Numbered from the stretch's first letter, positions 34,675-44,899 are shown. The stretch is DNA of 45,476 nt from Candidatus Gottesmanbacteria bacterium (GCA_023245335.1 JAHFKK010000002.1:3627-49102); one strand, 5' to 3'. A program made the numbers and translations. Notes: generated by a model from the letters alone, not told the origin.

Positions 34675-37600
34675 TTAGAATCTCCTTTATAACTGTTTGT
34701 CAATATTACCTCATCTAATCCCAGCGTGAAGGCCACCTTCACGCTTTGCGGAAACTCAACCGACAACCCTCTCAATAATCGCTCGGTGACATCTATTTCG
34801 GCAAAAGTTCCGAGCCGTTCATCTATTGATTTTCTTATGTTGTTTCCGGTTCTGCCAATCGTATATGCGCCATCTGGAAGACGCAAAATCATCTCATTCA
34901 GCAAGTATTCTCTGTCATTTCTGCTAACCGACAAGTATAATTTATCTTTCTTGGCTGGCGCTGCCTTGAGTATCCGAGACAACATCTTCGAAACGGTTGT
35001 TTCGCCGTCATCAGTTTCGATGGCGGCTTTGCCGTAACGGTCGCCGTAAGCGTGGCGAGATCTGGGCGGCGTTTGATCTTGGTCATCTTTTAATTTTTGA
35101 ATAATTTCGGGATAGTCATTCAGGACATCGGCGGGAACGAACTTTCCCGCTTTTATCGCGTCATAGACGTCCGTAAAGTGCATGGCGTAGGCTTGCGGTT
35201 CCGAGAGAATATCGGGATTGCGCGCCCAAAATTCAGCTATAGTCAACTCCCACGGCTCCTTCGTCATTTTTTTTATAGTCGCCGGGAATACCCTTTCAAA
35301 TACAGAGAAGATTTCATCAAACGATACCGCACCGTTAATGGCCATTCTCCAATCATAATTACTGGCATCCTCAAAGAGGTTCCTGCCGCCCTCCCGCGTG
35401 GCTCTTTCTTTCTCGATAGCCAAGGCTATAATCTGTGAGGGGGTACGCGATGCCTCCCCCACGTCCATCAGCCTAGGCTCCTTTTCGTCTATCAAGATAT
35501 GTCTCAGTAAGCGTGCCGATTCTTTTAGTACGGCACCCATGCGTTTGGCACTGCGGATGTTCTGAGCGATAAACAGGGCTATTTCCCTCGTATCTTCGGG
35601 AATTTCCTCGAACAGGTTTCCTTGCGCAAGTGACTCTTCAATGGTCATGTGGTCTTCCCTCGCCTTTTTGATCAGCTTTGCCGCCTCGATAACGTGGCGT
35701 GGGATGTCGATTCCCATGAACCCGGCATCTATGGCCTTCGCCTTGGAGAATTCGCCGGCTGCAATGGTCATTGCGTTCAGAATGTTCTTTATTTTAGGGT
35801 CTGCCTCTTCCGCCATGAGCGCCACCAGAGCGTCGTCCTGGTATGCTTTTTGAAATATGGCCGCCTGCACTCGGTCTACAAGCTGCTTGGTGTACCCGCC
35901 ATCTTTCGTCATGTACCCAGTTGCCGCATTGGCCCCCAACCTCTCGAAAAATCTGGTAATAAAGGCTCGATTTCCGGGGGCCGCTATGCCACCGTCCTCA
36001 GAGGGCTGGAAAAGAGCTATATCGTCCTCGGTAAGCTTTGCAGCGTCGGCCCTGGCCAGCTCAGCGGGGGCCATTTGTGCAATTTCATCTTCGTTGGCCT
36101 TCCGCGCAAATTCAGAGCGATCGATTTCGGTAAGACGAATTCGCACCAGCACCGGTCTATCCATGCTCTCGATTGATTTTGCGGAGATCCCGAACTGCCC
36201 GGCGCTGGAAATAAGCCATTGCTTATATTCCTGCCCCTTATCGCCCATCGCATACGCTTTTCGTATGGCAATCGTTCTGCCGTTTCCTGATTCTACGGTG
36301 AGATCCTGGCCAATGATCGGTGCCCCAGTTGTAACGCTCGTAGATTCCCCCAAGCGTTCCGGGTTCAGCTTTCCGGCCATTTGCTCTACCTGGAGTTTCA
36401 TGCCAGACCGCGAACGGTCGCGAGGTTGAAGATCCTGAGAAAAATCCTTATTGAGAGACATTTCGTCGCTATGAGATGTAACAAGGCGGCCCACCTCGAT
36501 CACCGCATATTGCATTTCGATAGGCGAGTTGTCGTTGAGATAAGCAGTTGTTTTTTCTCCCTTGACAGTTCCGGCTCCGTCCTGATCAGGTTCCACCTGC
36601 GCGAGCTTTTCGCGCATGGCCTTGATCTTGTTTTCCAGCTCCGATATTTCCCCAAATATAAATTTCTTGACCACGATGGGGCCGAACATGTCGGCAAAGA
36701 CCGTCTCGATATCGTCAAAGGAAATGGCCACCTGGACAGCATCCCGGAAATTTGCCCCTTCGCCGCGCTCCATGATTGCGCTTTCGCGGGCCTTTTCGAG
36801 AATGACGCCCGTGTTCGCGATAACCTTCGCAGCCCGGTCATCATAGAGCATGGTCATGTTGTGATCCTTGGCATTGGTTACTTCAAGCCCGCCCAGGCCG
36901 TGCTCTTCAAGCCACAACTCCACGGGTTTTATTTTTTCGGGATCGGAGGCCCGGGCGGTAAATATCTTAACTGCCCGGCCTTCCTCTATGAGATGCTTTA
37001 CGAAAGCCATCATAAGGGGAACGGGCTCGCCAATATGATTATCGTCCTTCCATCCATCGTAACGAGCAAGCGTGCCGTCAAGGTCAATGCCGACCCATGT
37101 GGGATCTTGGCGATATGAGCCGACCGCGCCGCGTTCAACCGCTATTGTCGTGTCGCCTTTTTCCAGCCAGTCCTTGAATTCATCCATGAATAGGGTGCAG
37201 ATACTTCCAATGCCCTGCCAGCCATCTGCATAATTCGATAGGTAGGCATCACGCGCCTCTTGCTTAGAAGCAAAACCGAGCATGATCTTGTGTTCATCAA
37301 AGACCGTGGACTCCGGGTTGATCTGATTTACGATAAAAACCTTCTCCGCGTTCTCCGGATCGGGACCGAGAAAGACGTCAAGATGATCCTTGTCGCGTCC
37401 CTTCGTGCCCTTGATATAGCCGTAGTGGTGATGCAGTTTTAATGTCCAGCTATTACCGTCCCGGTCGACGCCCGATCTCTCGGACCCTGCCGGGTTCTCA
37501 ACCGCTATTTCCAGCCCCTGGATTGTGATATGGGCCTTCTTGTAGTTTCCGGCCTCTTTCTGTGCAGGCGTGGGCTCGGAAAGATCATTATGCGGCGAAG

Positions 37601-38006
37601 TAGCCGCGTCCTGATGAATAGCATCATCAAGGGCCGCTTCGAGAACCGCCTCATCCTCTTCAGCCGGGTCGCTATTGTCGGGATGGATCTCGACCGGAAG
37701 TTCATCAGGAACATACCCAATAATTTGGGATGCCCGGATAAGCGGATCCTGGTAGCAAGTTTGATTGGCTGTCAGGTTCGCGTGGATGTCCATCGGAGAG
37801 CAGAATTCCAACCGCTCAATGGGGTATCCCCACATTCCCAGCGGGTATTGGTCGAAGTGACTCCGCAATTCCCCTATGGCCACTTCATGGCCGGATAGCT
37901 TTGCGTCCGCAGGGATATGCCACTCCGTAGGCACAAACTCCAGGGCGCAACTTCCTGATCGCGTACCAATGTAGATCGTATAGGGGCTTTCTGGGAAAAC
38001 GTTCAT
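34671..38006 (-). CDS. Polyvalent protein (pyrophosphatase-like, HAD-like and DdrB/ParB-like segments)
   Basis: KGRDKDHLDVFLGPDPE; WVGIDLDGTLARYDG...KIFTAR; RSRSGMKLQVEQMAGKLNPERLGESTSVTTGAPIIGQDLTVESGNGRTIAI. Confidence 0.65.
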   Translation of the reverse strand: MNVFPESPYTIYIGTRSGSCALEFVPTEWHIPADAKLSGHEVAIGELRSHFDQYPLGMWGYPIERLEFCSPMDIHANLTANQTCYQDPLIRASQIIGYVPDELPVEIHPDNSDPAEEDEAVLEAALDDAIHQDAATSPHNDLSEPTPAQKEAGNYKKAHITIQGLEIAVENPAGSERSGVDRDGNSWTLKLHHHYGYIKGTKGRDKDHLDVFLGPDPENAEKVFIVNQINPESTVFDEHKIMLGFASKQEARDAYLSNYADGWQGIGSICTLFMDEFKDWLEKGDTTIAVERGAVGSYRQDPTWVGIDLDGTLARYDGWKDDNHIGEPVPLMMAFVKHLIEEGRAVKIFTARASDPEKIKPVELWLEEHGLGGLEVTNAKDHNMTMLYDDRAAKVIANTGVILEKARESAIMERGEGANFRDAVQVAISFDDIETVFADMFGPIVVKKFIFGEISELENKIKAMREKLAQVEPDQDGAGTVKGEKTTAYLNDNSPIEMQYAVIEVGRLVTSHSDEMSLNKDFSQDLQPRDRSRSGMKLQVEQMAGKLNPERLGESTSVTTGAPIIGQDLTVESGNGRTIAIRKAYAMGDKGQEYKQWLISSAGQFGISAKSIESMDRPVLVRIRLTEIDRSEFARKANEDEIAQMAPAELARADAAKLTEDDIALFQPSEDGGIAAPGNRAFITRFFERLGANAATGYMTKDGGYTKQLVDRVQAAIFQKAYQDDALVALMAEEADPKIKNILNAMTIAAGEFSKAKAIDAGFMGIDIPRHVIEAAKLIKKAREDHMTIEESLAQGNLFEEIPEDTREIALFIAQNIRSAKRMGAVLKESARLLRHILIDEKEPRLMDVGEASRTPSQIIALAIEKERATREGGRNLFEDASNYDWRMAINGAVSFDEIFSVFERVFPATIKKMTKEPWELTIAEFWARNPDILSEPQAYAMHFTDVYDAIKAGKFVPADVLNDYPEIIQKLKDDQDQTPPRSRHAYGDRYGKAAIETDDGETTVSKMLSRILKAAPAKKDKLYLSVSRNDREYLLNEMILRLPDGAYTIGRTGNNIRKSIDERLGTFAEIDVTERLLRGLSVEFPQSVKVAFTLGLDEVILTNSYKGDSK

Positions 38007-38015
38007 CTTATTTCC

Positions 38016-39905
38016 TTAATTCGGCAATTCAGGAATTATTGAATTTATTAATTCCTTTGGTAAGGCCGATTTCTCATAGGTAAAGATATTGGTCAGCGAA
38101 TTCATAGAAAAGGGTCCCGATGGCTGCTTGCCATTTGAAATCCATAGATAAAGCGCCCTCTTCATGGATTTCTCAGACTTAAAATATCCGATACTTGAAG
38201 AAAACCCTTGGCTTGTCGGATGGGAATCAAACCTTATCGTGTAGGATGAAGGCTTCTTGCGGCCGTATCTGGTATAGGGCTCTATCGCATCAACGTGCGA
38301 TTTCCAGAAGTCGCCGGCCTTCGCAATTTTCTTGTCGATTTCCCTGTAAAAGTCATCCGTCTTTTGGATGATCGCTTTCTTTTCCCGGACCTCACCCTGC
38401 AGAAGTTGTTTTCGGTTCTCATCGATATAAGGCTTTGCAAGGCACACCCCCAACATCAAGGAGAGATGCTCTGGGTCCTTCCCTTGGATATCTGCCAACG
38501 CCTCGGGTGAGGAAAGCATCGAAATCCCCATAGAAAAAACCTCAGTGGTATTGGGGTAAGTTTTACCAACGTAAGGATCAATCCATTTATCCTTATAGGC
38601 CCTTTCGTCACCGCGATAGCCCCTGTTCCCAGTAAGCGAACTCAATGAATATGTTTCGGCAGATTCACGCCGTTTTGCCAGGAATTCGAAAGCGCAGCTT
38701 AGGATTTTGGGGTCTCCCTCGAGCAGGTGCGCCAGCTCGTGAAAAAATGTCTTCTTCCCGAAATTTGACCCCACGTAAAGGTTCCCTGCCATAGGAGAGG
38801 CCATTGAGCGTGCATTTCTGGTCGTTGTATATGATAGCCTCGGAATTCTGCCGCCAGTAATCCGATAAAATTCCACCAGGTCTTTCGTGACATCGCCTGG
38901 ATCGTATCCGGCATTTTTTGCTTTGGCGATTGCCCTCTTGTCCATTATGGCATTCTGGTTGATCCATTCCATGGCCTGGGGCTCCGTAACCGGGGACTGG
39001 TCAAGAAGGAAGGCAATAAGTTTCCCGTGCACGGCCTCAGCAATGGCTTTTTGCTCCTTTCTTAAAGAGGTTGGGTCCCCTATCTCTGCAAATGCCGACA
39101 TCTTCTTGTCGTATTCATCATCTGCAAGCGGAGTCATATATGTATTATGGGCCGCTGTACATTCATCGCAAAGCTTGCGGTGTTCATCGGCAAACGCTGC
39201 CTCAAATTTATCGAGCTCATCTTGCCACTTTTGGTACTCCTCCATCTCTGCCGACGACAAATAGAGTACGGCGCCCCTTTGGGGTATCGTTGAACTTGCG
39301 GGCCGGCGCGATAGAATCTCTCGCCTTTTCTCATCGAAGACCTTCCGGCCTCGCTCCATATTTTCAATAAGAGGGCTGACATATTTATCGTAAGCCTCCT
39401 TCCGTCTCGGTTCAATTTCGGCCTCAATCAGGGACATGCTTTCTGTTTGTCGCGCCTCGATATTTTTTATTTCTTCCCCGAGCTTCGCATGTTCGGCAAA
39501 GGCGCTCTGTATCCCTGATGAAGCTATCGCGTTTGCCCCCTTGGAGACATAATGGCCGAAAAGCTCTTTCCCCTTCTCAGAAAACGCGTCTTTATGCTTG
39601 GCAGCAATTGACCGTTGCTCATCATCGCTCATATCGCTATTCATCAGTAGGCTTTGTACCTGAGAAAGAGAAAAATACCTCGCCTCCGGATCGACGTCGC
39701 TTAATTCCAGCATCGCAACGGCCTCGCGCACTTTCTTCGTATTCGCCCGCGTCGCGAGATACCGGTCAAATCCCCATTTGCCGCCAAATAGACTGCCAAA
39801 CACATTTAAAATATCATCGAACGCCCTGGCATCCTGAACGGCAAGGCGCCAGTCGATAGGGGAGGATTCCGCTTTCCAATTATAGGGAACAGTTGTCGCC
39901 ATCAT
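38016..39905 (-). CDS. Zincin-type metallopeptidase-domain phage protein
   Basis: GKKTFFHELAHLLEGD (HExxH) with downstream TTEVFSMG. Confidence 0.65.
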   Translation of the reverse strand: MMATTVPYNWKAESSPIDWRLAVQDARAFDDILNVFGSLFGGKWGFDRYLATRANTKKVREAVAMLELSDVDPEARYFSLSQVQSLLMNSDMSDDEQRSIAAKHKDAFSEKGKELFGHYVSKGANAIASSGIQSAFAEHAKLGEEIKNIEARQTESMSLIEAEIEPRRKEAYDKYVSPLIENMERGRKVFDEKRREILSRRPASSTIPQRGAVLYLSSAEMEEYQKWQDELDKFEAAFADEHRKLCDECTAAHNTYMTPLADDEYDKKMSAFAEIGDPTSLRKEQKAIAEAVHGKLIAFLLDQSPVTEPQAMEWINQNAIMDKRAIAKAKNAGYDPGDVTKDLVEFYRITGGRIPRLSYTTTRNARSMASPMAGNLYVGSNFGKKTFFHELAHLLEGDPKILSCAFEFLAKRRESAETYSLSSLTGNRGYRGDERAYKDKWIDPYVGKTYPNTTEVFSMGISMLSSPEALADIQGKDPEHLSLMLGVCLAKPYIDENRKQLLQGEVREKKAIIQKTDDFYREIDKKIAKAGDFWKSHVDAIEPYTRYGRKKPSSYTIRFDSHPTSQGFSSSIGYFKSEKSMKRALYLWISNGKQPSGPFSMNSLTNIFTYEKSALPKELINSIIPELPN

Positions 39906-39922
39906 CGCTCATCCCGCCTATC

Positions 39923-40309
39923 TCACCAAGTGTCCCACAGCTTTCCGAATACCTTTACAAGGGCGCTTTCCATGAGCGAATCTACCTTCTCCCGATTCAC
40001 CTCGATGTAATTGATCGTGGGCGCCTTTACCGGCTCAATGTCGTTTATTTCTTCAATAATATCTTTAAGCACCTTCAAGAACCCCTCCGGGGGGTCGCTG
40101 TTGTACTTGCCCGCTATCAGATCGGCAAGCTTCTGGTTCTGAACATCCGGCGCCAGATCCACCGTTTCCTTGAGCTTGATAAAGGCGTCCTGGATTTCTT
40201 TCTGGAACCGCCTTTTCTCCTGAAAAGACAGGGTGCCTGCTTGGAGGCTGGCAAGGTTCGTCGCAATAACCTTTTGCAGGGATCGTTTTTCGGAGAATGA
40301 GAGTGCCAT
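39923..40309 (-). CDS. Hypothetical helical protein
   Basis: ORF collinear with neighbours, abutting the upstream gene stop. Confidence 0.55.
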   Translation of the reverse strand: MALSFSEKRSLQKVIATNLASLQAGTLSFQEKRRFQKEIQDAFIKLKETVDLAPDVQNQKLADLIAGKYNSDPPEGFLKVLKDIIEEINDIEPVKAPTINYIEVNREKVDSLMESALVKVFGKLWDTW

Positions 40310-42991
40310 TTATGCTGCCTCCTTTTTCAGAACTTCCGTGAGATGGTCGGCGGCCTGATTAAGAAGGGCATCATATTCAGCCGCCTTCCCGTTCGCTTCG
40401 AGGTCGGAAGCCGCATAATCCAAGACCTCTCCCAGCTTTGTTGAATCGTTGTCATAGTTACCGGCCAGGATGTCATTGAGCATGCCCACGGAGGCGGGAT
40501 CTCCTTCATCTGGGGTCGCTGGTTCCTGCTGATCATCGGGCGCATTGCTCTTTGCAGTAAACAGTAGAAACTCAGTATTCTGAAGAGACTTTTTGTAGTC
40601 CGGATCCTGCGCCTCGTAGTCTGGGCTCTGCATATAGGCTTGAACCTCATCATGTTTCTGTGTTAATTCTTCACGGCTCAAAGACGAAAGTTCCGCAAGG
40701 ATACGCCTTTCGTCTTCGGGAGGCATAGTTGGCCCAATGAGCACCTGGGGACCGACTTTTTCTTGTGCTGGGGCGGCTTGATTTGCCGTCTTGATGATCA
40801 CGGCAAGTTCCTTTATTGCCGCTCCCTGGGTCTCGCCATCGGCGGTTGCATAGTAATAATCGCCCCGGTACCTCTCGCCATTCAAAAGAAAAACAGACTT
40901 TCCGTCTGGGCTGATCTGCGCTCCGCCTACCTGATTTCCTCCCGGTACCGTGAACGTACCAACCGCGATAGGCATCCCGTCATCATCGCCTTCCGTCCAT
41001 TTGGCTTCCAGTCCTTCGCTTTTGACAGCGGCGTCGATATTCAAGACGCTTCCCTTGGGGCTGTACCCTTCGTTGTGGCCCTCATCCTGTTTTGCGACGA
41101 ATTCAGCGAAACCGGCCGTCGCATTCAATGAAGAGAGGGCCGTATCACTATTTTCTTTTGCCGCCTTGATGATTTGCGCTAATTCTCTTATTGCGGAAGC
41201 TTGCTCTTCGCCCCCCGTAACGTTATTGCGGAAGAAAGTATCTATCTTGAATTTATTTTCAGCCGGTGCCTCTTGTCTGATGATCGCCGAGGGACCTCTG
41301 ACGTTGGCTGTCCCTACTTCGCTGCTGCCAGAAGCCCTCAGCGTACCAATGACCTCGCCCGTTAGGGCAGTCCACTGGGCGCTTAGCCCCTCCTCCTTGG
41401 CAACGGCGTCTATGTTCAACACAGTTTCCCTTGTCGGGCGCGCAGGATCATTTTCGTCCTGCTTCGTGACAAACTCAGCAAAACCCGGTGTCGCGTCCAG
41501 TGAAGAAAGTGCCTGGTCAGCTGTCCCCGCCTGATCTCCCCAAGGCTTTATTGCGCCGCTGGCTAAATATTTAGTTATTTCCTCGTAGTCAAAGTCAACT
41601 ACCGTATGATCGCCGATAGCGAACGCCACGCCGGGGAGGAAGCTGCCGGCAACGCCGTCTGCGAGGCGGGTCACGACTGCCGGTTCGAGATATGCCCCTT
41701 CGTCGGGCTTCTCCGCGTTCTTTGCCACCGCCCACTGTCCACCAACCTCAAATTTAGCTGCTACGCCTCCATATTGCGCCGACCAGTCCGCTACAGTCCT
41801 TACCTTGGATTTCTCATCAGCAAGCACCTTGAGGGCTTTTTTAAACGCTCCTGCAGTGTTCTTTTGAAGTGCGGAAAATTGTTGCTTTGCGGCGTTGACC
41901 GTGATTTTCCCTTCCGCCACAAAGTAATTGGTATCAATGGAGGTCCTCATCGGCTTACCATTTCTGATTTTTGTGTCGATGACATCAAGTCTAAACGAAC
42001 CCTCTTCACGCTGCGAAAACCCCATGGCCATGAGCTCTGCTGCGAACTGCTCTTTCGCACCATCGAAAGCAGCTACATCCTGCTCGGCTTTCATGGCCGC
42101 TTCATCTTTTGGCGTATCGCCGCCAGCCGCTTTCCCGTCGTTTCCTGCCTGCTTCGCCTTAAGGGAATCGATTTTACCTTGCAGCTCATCATTGAAAGCC
42201 TTTTGCTTGTCTATCCGGTCCTTCAAGTTGGCGATCTTTGCATCCGCCGCTTCCGAGGCATTCTGTCCGTCCTTCAGCTTACCCATGAGGTCATCGTGCT
42301 GCTTCACCGCCGCCTCGGTCTGGGCCTTTAGTTCTTCAAGCTTCTTTTTCTGTTCGATCAGGTCTTTCTGCATTACCTGAAAGCGGGCGCTGTTCTTTTC
42401 GACAAGCTGGGCCGTCCTTTTACCGATCTCCTGTAGACTGACTTCAGCATCGCTTTCGGGAGAGACAACGTGGGTAATGTCACGCTTATTCAGGAGCCAG
42501 CGGAAAGCGATAATTTCATCTTCCGCCGTGATCTTCATTTTGTTGTTGTCTGGACTGTGGAATATGATGCTTACCACCTGGCCGTCGCTAAAAGGGATCT
42601 GCACGGTTACGGTTGCAAAAAGACCGGCCTTTTTGGGCGTGCCGATACTGGGTGCCTGAGCTTCAATGCCCTTATCCTTCAGGAAGCCGTTGAAGACGCG
42701 CACCAGCGCCGCCATCTTGGGTTCCGTGCGGGCAAAATGCTGTATCCGGATGGCTTCCAATACCATTTCCTCGGTGGTCATCATGCGGTCGTTCTCATCG
42801 CCTCCGCAGGCGTCGCCGGGGTTGTAGGCATCGTCCATCTGGTCAAGCGAAGCCGTCTCAAAAAGCAAGCGCGCTTGCTCTTTGTCGGCACTCAGCCTGT
42901 AATATGCTTCGGATAACTGGGGGCTAGTGAAGCCTTTGGCGAAATAGTCATACCCCAGCGTTACTCTCTTCCCTTCTGTCAGGGGATTCAT
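40310..42991 (-). CDS. Large phage protein with coiled coil and duplicated C-terminal domain
   Basis: Long ORF; ALSSLDATPGFAEFVTKQDE... repeated as ALSSLNATAGFAEFVAKQDE... Confidence 0.65.
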   Translation of the reverse strand: MNPLTEGKRVTLGYDYFAKGFTSPQLSEAYYRLSADKEQARLLFETASLDQMDDAYNPGDACGGDENDRMMTTEEMVLEAIRIQHFARTEPKMAALVRVFNGFLKDKGIEAQAPSIGTPKKAGLFATVTVQIPFSDGQVVSIIFHSPDNNKMKITAEDEIIAFRWLLNKRDITHVVSPESDAEVSLQEIGKRTAQLVEKNSARFQVMQKDLIEQKKKLEELKAQTEAAVKQHDDLMGKLKDGQNASEAADAKIANLKDRIDKQKAFNDELQGKIDSLKAKQAGNDGKAAGGDTPKDEAAMKAEQDVAAFDGAKEQFAAELMAMGFSQREEGSFRLDVIDTKIRNGKPMRTSIDTNYFVAEGKITVNAAKQQFSALQKNTAGAFKKALKVLADEKSKVRTVADWSAQYGGVAAKFEVGGQWAVAKNAEKPDEGAYLEPAVVTRLADGVAGSFLPGVAFAIGDHTVVDFDYEEITKYLASGAIKPWGDQAGTADQALSSLDATPGFAEFVTKQDENDPARPTRETVLNIDAVAKEEGLSAQWTALTGEVIGTLRASGSSEVGTANVRGPSAIIRQEAPAENKFKIDTFFRNNVTGGEEQASAIRELAQIIKAAKENSDTALSSLNATAGFAEFVAKQDEGHNEGYSPKGSVLNIDAAVKSEGLEAKWTEGDDDGMPIAVGTFTVPGGNQVGGAQISPDGKSVFLLNGERYRGDYYYATADGETQGAAIKELAVIIKTANQAAPAQEKVGPQVLIGPTMPPEDERRILAELSSLSREELTQKHDEVQAYMQSPDYEAQDPDYKKSLQNTEFLLFTAKSNAPDDQQEPATPDEGDPASVGMLNDILAGNYDNDSTKLGEVLDYAASDLEANGKAAEYDALLNQAADHLTEVLKKEAA

Positions 42992-43581
42992 GGTGCCACC
43001 TCCTTCAATTGATCGTATTCACTTTGCAACGCGTCGCCTTCCGCGACCAAACCGTTCAGTTCGTTTTCAAGGGCAGCCTCCATATTACTCTTTTCGGCAT
43101 TGGCGTTTTCAGCATCCATCGCCTGAGCGTTCAACTCTTCATCAGCGGCTTTCGTTTCATCAAGGGTCGTCTGGAACTGCGCAATCTGCTCGGCAGTCGA
43201 TGCATTGGCGGGTTTGATCTTCGGGACAACCACTTTTTGACGGGCCAACTGTTTGTCCCTTTGTTTCTGATAATTTTTCTCATTCTCTTTGACGTAATCC
43301 ACTACCTCAAGGATCGCCTTGTCGAGGTCGTCAACATGCTTAATGGCTAAGGCCTTGTTATTCAGCTTAACCTGAAAAATTGAACCGCCCGCCTTTGCTT
43401 TCAGGAGAAGCTTTTGCCCGCTCTCGAAGTTGATGATCGCCGTTTTTACCTGGAACCCAGACTCCCGCTTTGCCTTGTTGTCGGCCTCCACATCGGCCAC
43501 CGGCAGGCTCGCCTTATCGAATTTTTCCAGAATCGGCTTCAGTCCTACCTTGTTGAATTTTTCAAAATCGATATGAACCAT
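42988..43581 (-). CDS. Hypothetical protein
   Basis: ORF with gaaggaggtttacc RBS; ATGA-type overlap with the next gene. Confidence 0.6.
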   Translation of the reverse strand: MVHIDFEKFNKVGLKPILEKFDKASLPVADVEADNKAKRESGFQVKTAIINFESGQKLLLKAKAGGSIFQVKLNNKALAIKHVDDLDKAILEVVDYVKENEKNYQKQRDKQLARQKVVVPKIKPANASTAEQIAQFQTTLDETKAADEELNAQAMDAENANAEKSNMEAALENELNGLVAEGDALQSEYDQLKEVAP

Positions 43582-43596
43582 GGTAAACCTCCTTCA

Positions 43597-44622
43597 TTAT
43601 CCTTTCGTGAAAACCGCGCCGGCCAAGATATTCTGCACAAGCGCCCCGGCATCTGCGTGACAGCAATGCCCCAACCATGAGCGCACACGATGGGATATTT
43701 TCCATATTGACGCCGTTCCCTTTCGATACATGGCCTGCATTACTTTCAACCTCTTTTTCATTCTTTTAATACTCGCTTTCTTGATTCTTACCCGGTCAGC
43801 ATAAACCCGGTACCCAACAAAATCGATTCCATCCCCGGTCCTTCCGATCATGGTTCCCTTCGGATTCAACTCCAGCCGCAGCTGGTTTTTAAGGAGGCCA
43901 CGGATCTCTTCTTTAACCTGCTGCAAATGCTTCTTGTCGTGATGAACCACTATGAAATTATCCATATAACGCAAATAGTAGGGCTCACGGAGATCATGCT
44001 TGATGAATTGATCCATGACGTCCATGTAAACGTTGGCTGAAAGCTGGCTGAACAAACTGCCGATGGGCAGTCCTGGACTATCGGTACTACTATCAATAAT
44101 GGAGCGGATGAGCCAAAGCGTCTCTTTGCATTTGATTTTCCTGGCCATCAACCCGTAAAGAATATCGTGGTCAATATGCGGGAAATACTTACGAATATCG
44201 CAGTGGAGATAATAGATGTCGCCACCCCACTTCTGCCGTGCCGCATTTAAAAAATATTGCAGGCGCTTCATAGCGCGGTGCGTGCCTTTGCCCTTGCGGC
44301 AGGCAAAACTATCATCAATAAACCCTTTATCGAATATCGGTTCAACGGCCTGGTGCAGGGATTGCTGTGCAACGCGATCCCGTAACGGCAAATATTGGAT
44401 GAGGCGTTCTTTTGGGTCCTTGATGATAAATTCACGATACTGCCCTACCTGGTACTTTTTCCAGGTCAGCTCGTTGTGCAGGCGGATAAGGCTCCCCAAC
44501 GTGTTGTATCCAAAAAGCAGAACTTCTTTGTCGTATCGCTTCCCGAGACGGACATATTTCCAGGCCGCTTCGAGGTTGTCCATGCTGCAAATTTTCGAGT
44601 ATAAATTATTGTGTCGTTTCAT
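43597..44622 (-). CDS. DGR reverse transcriptase
   Basis: RT domain with DIRKYFPHIDH, DGR-type GLPIGSLFSQ motif, active site LRYMDNFIVVHHD; next to TR and Avd. Confidence 0.93.
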   Translation of the reverse strand: MKRHNNLYSKICSMDNLEAAWKYVRLGKRYDKEVLLFGYNTLGSLIRLHNELTWKKYQVGQYREFIIKDPKERLIQYLPLRDRVAQQSLHQAVEPIFDKGFIDDSFACRKGKGTHRAMKRLQYFLNAARQKWGGDIYYLHCDIRKYFPHIDHDILYGLMARKIKCKETLWLIRSIIDSSTDSPGLPIGSLFSQLSANVYMDVMDQFIKHDLREPYYLRYMDNFIVVHHDKKHLQQVKEEIRGLLKNQLRLELNPKGTMIGRTGDGIDFVGYRVYADRVRIKKASIKRMKKRLKVMQAMYRKGTASIWKISHRVRSWLGHCCHADAGALVQNILAGAVFTKG

Positions 44623-44773
44623 CTTTTCCTTAAAAGTGCCTTCATGATCTTTCGCTATCTGCTACTCAAACATGAAGGCTTTGGGCTATTCGCCCTTTCG
44701 GGCGGGACACAGCCTCCCTATGAAATGCAACTGGGCCGCTCCCCTTGAGGAGCTGCCTTCTGGCTGATTCAAA

Positions 44774-44888
44774 GTCGAGGCGGAAACCGATGTTCGTGTT
44801 CACGTTCGTGCGCGGATTGTTGAGGTTCAGAGCCGCAACGCCCGCATCACCTGCGTTGTTCCAGTTCCCAAAACGGATCGGAACGCTG
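44774..44888 (-). repeat. DGR template repeat (TR)
   Basis: Same strand as and upstream of RT; AAC-rich; near-identical to VR1 and VR2 except at its A positions. Confidence 0.93.
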
Positions 44889-44899
44889 ACATATTGTCA

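Noticed and set aside
35649-37118. + strand ORFs of 175-245 aa
   Set aside because: Antisense shadows of the 34671-38006 CDS.
44650-44760. Considered a third VR near the RT start
   Set aside because: No similarity to TR beyond short GC hairpins.
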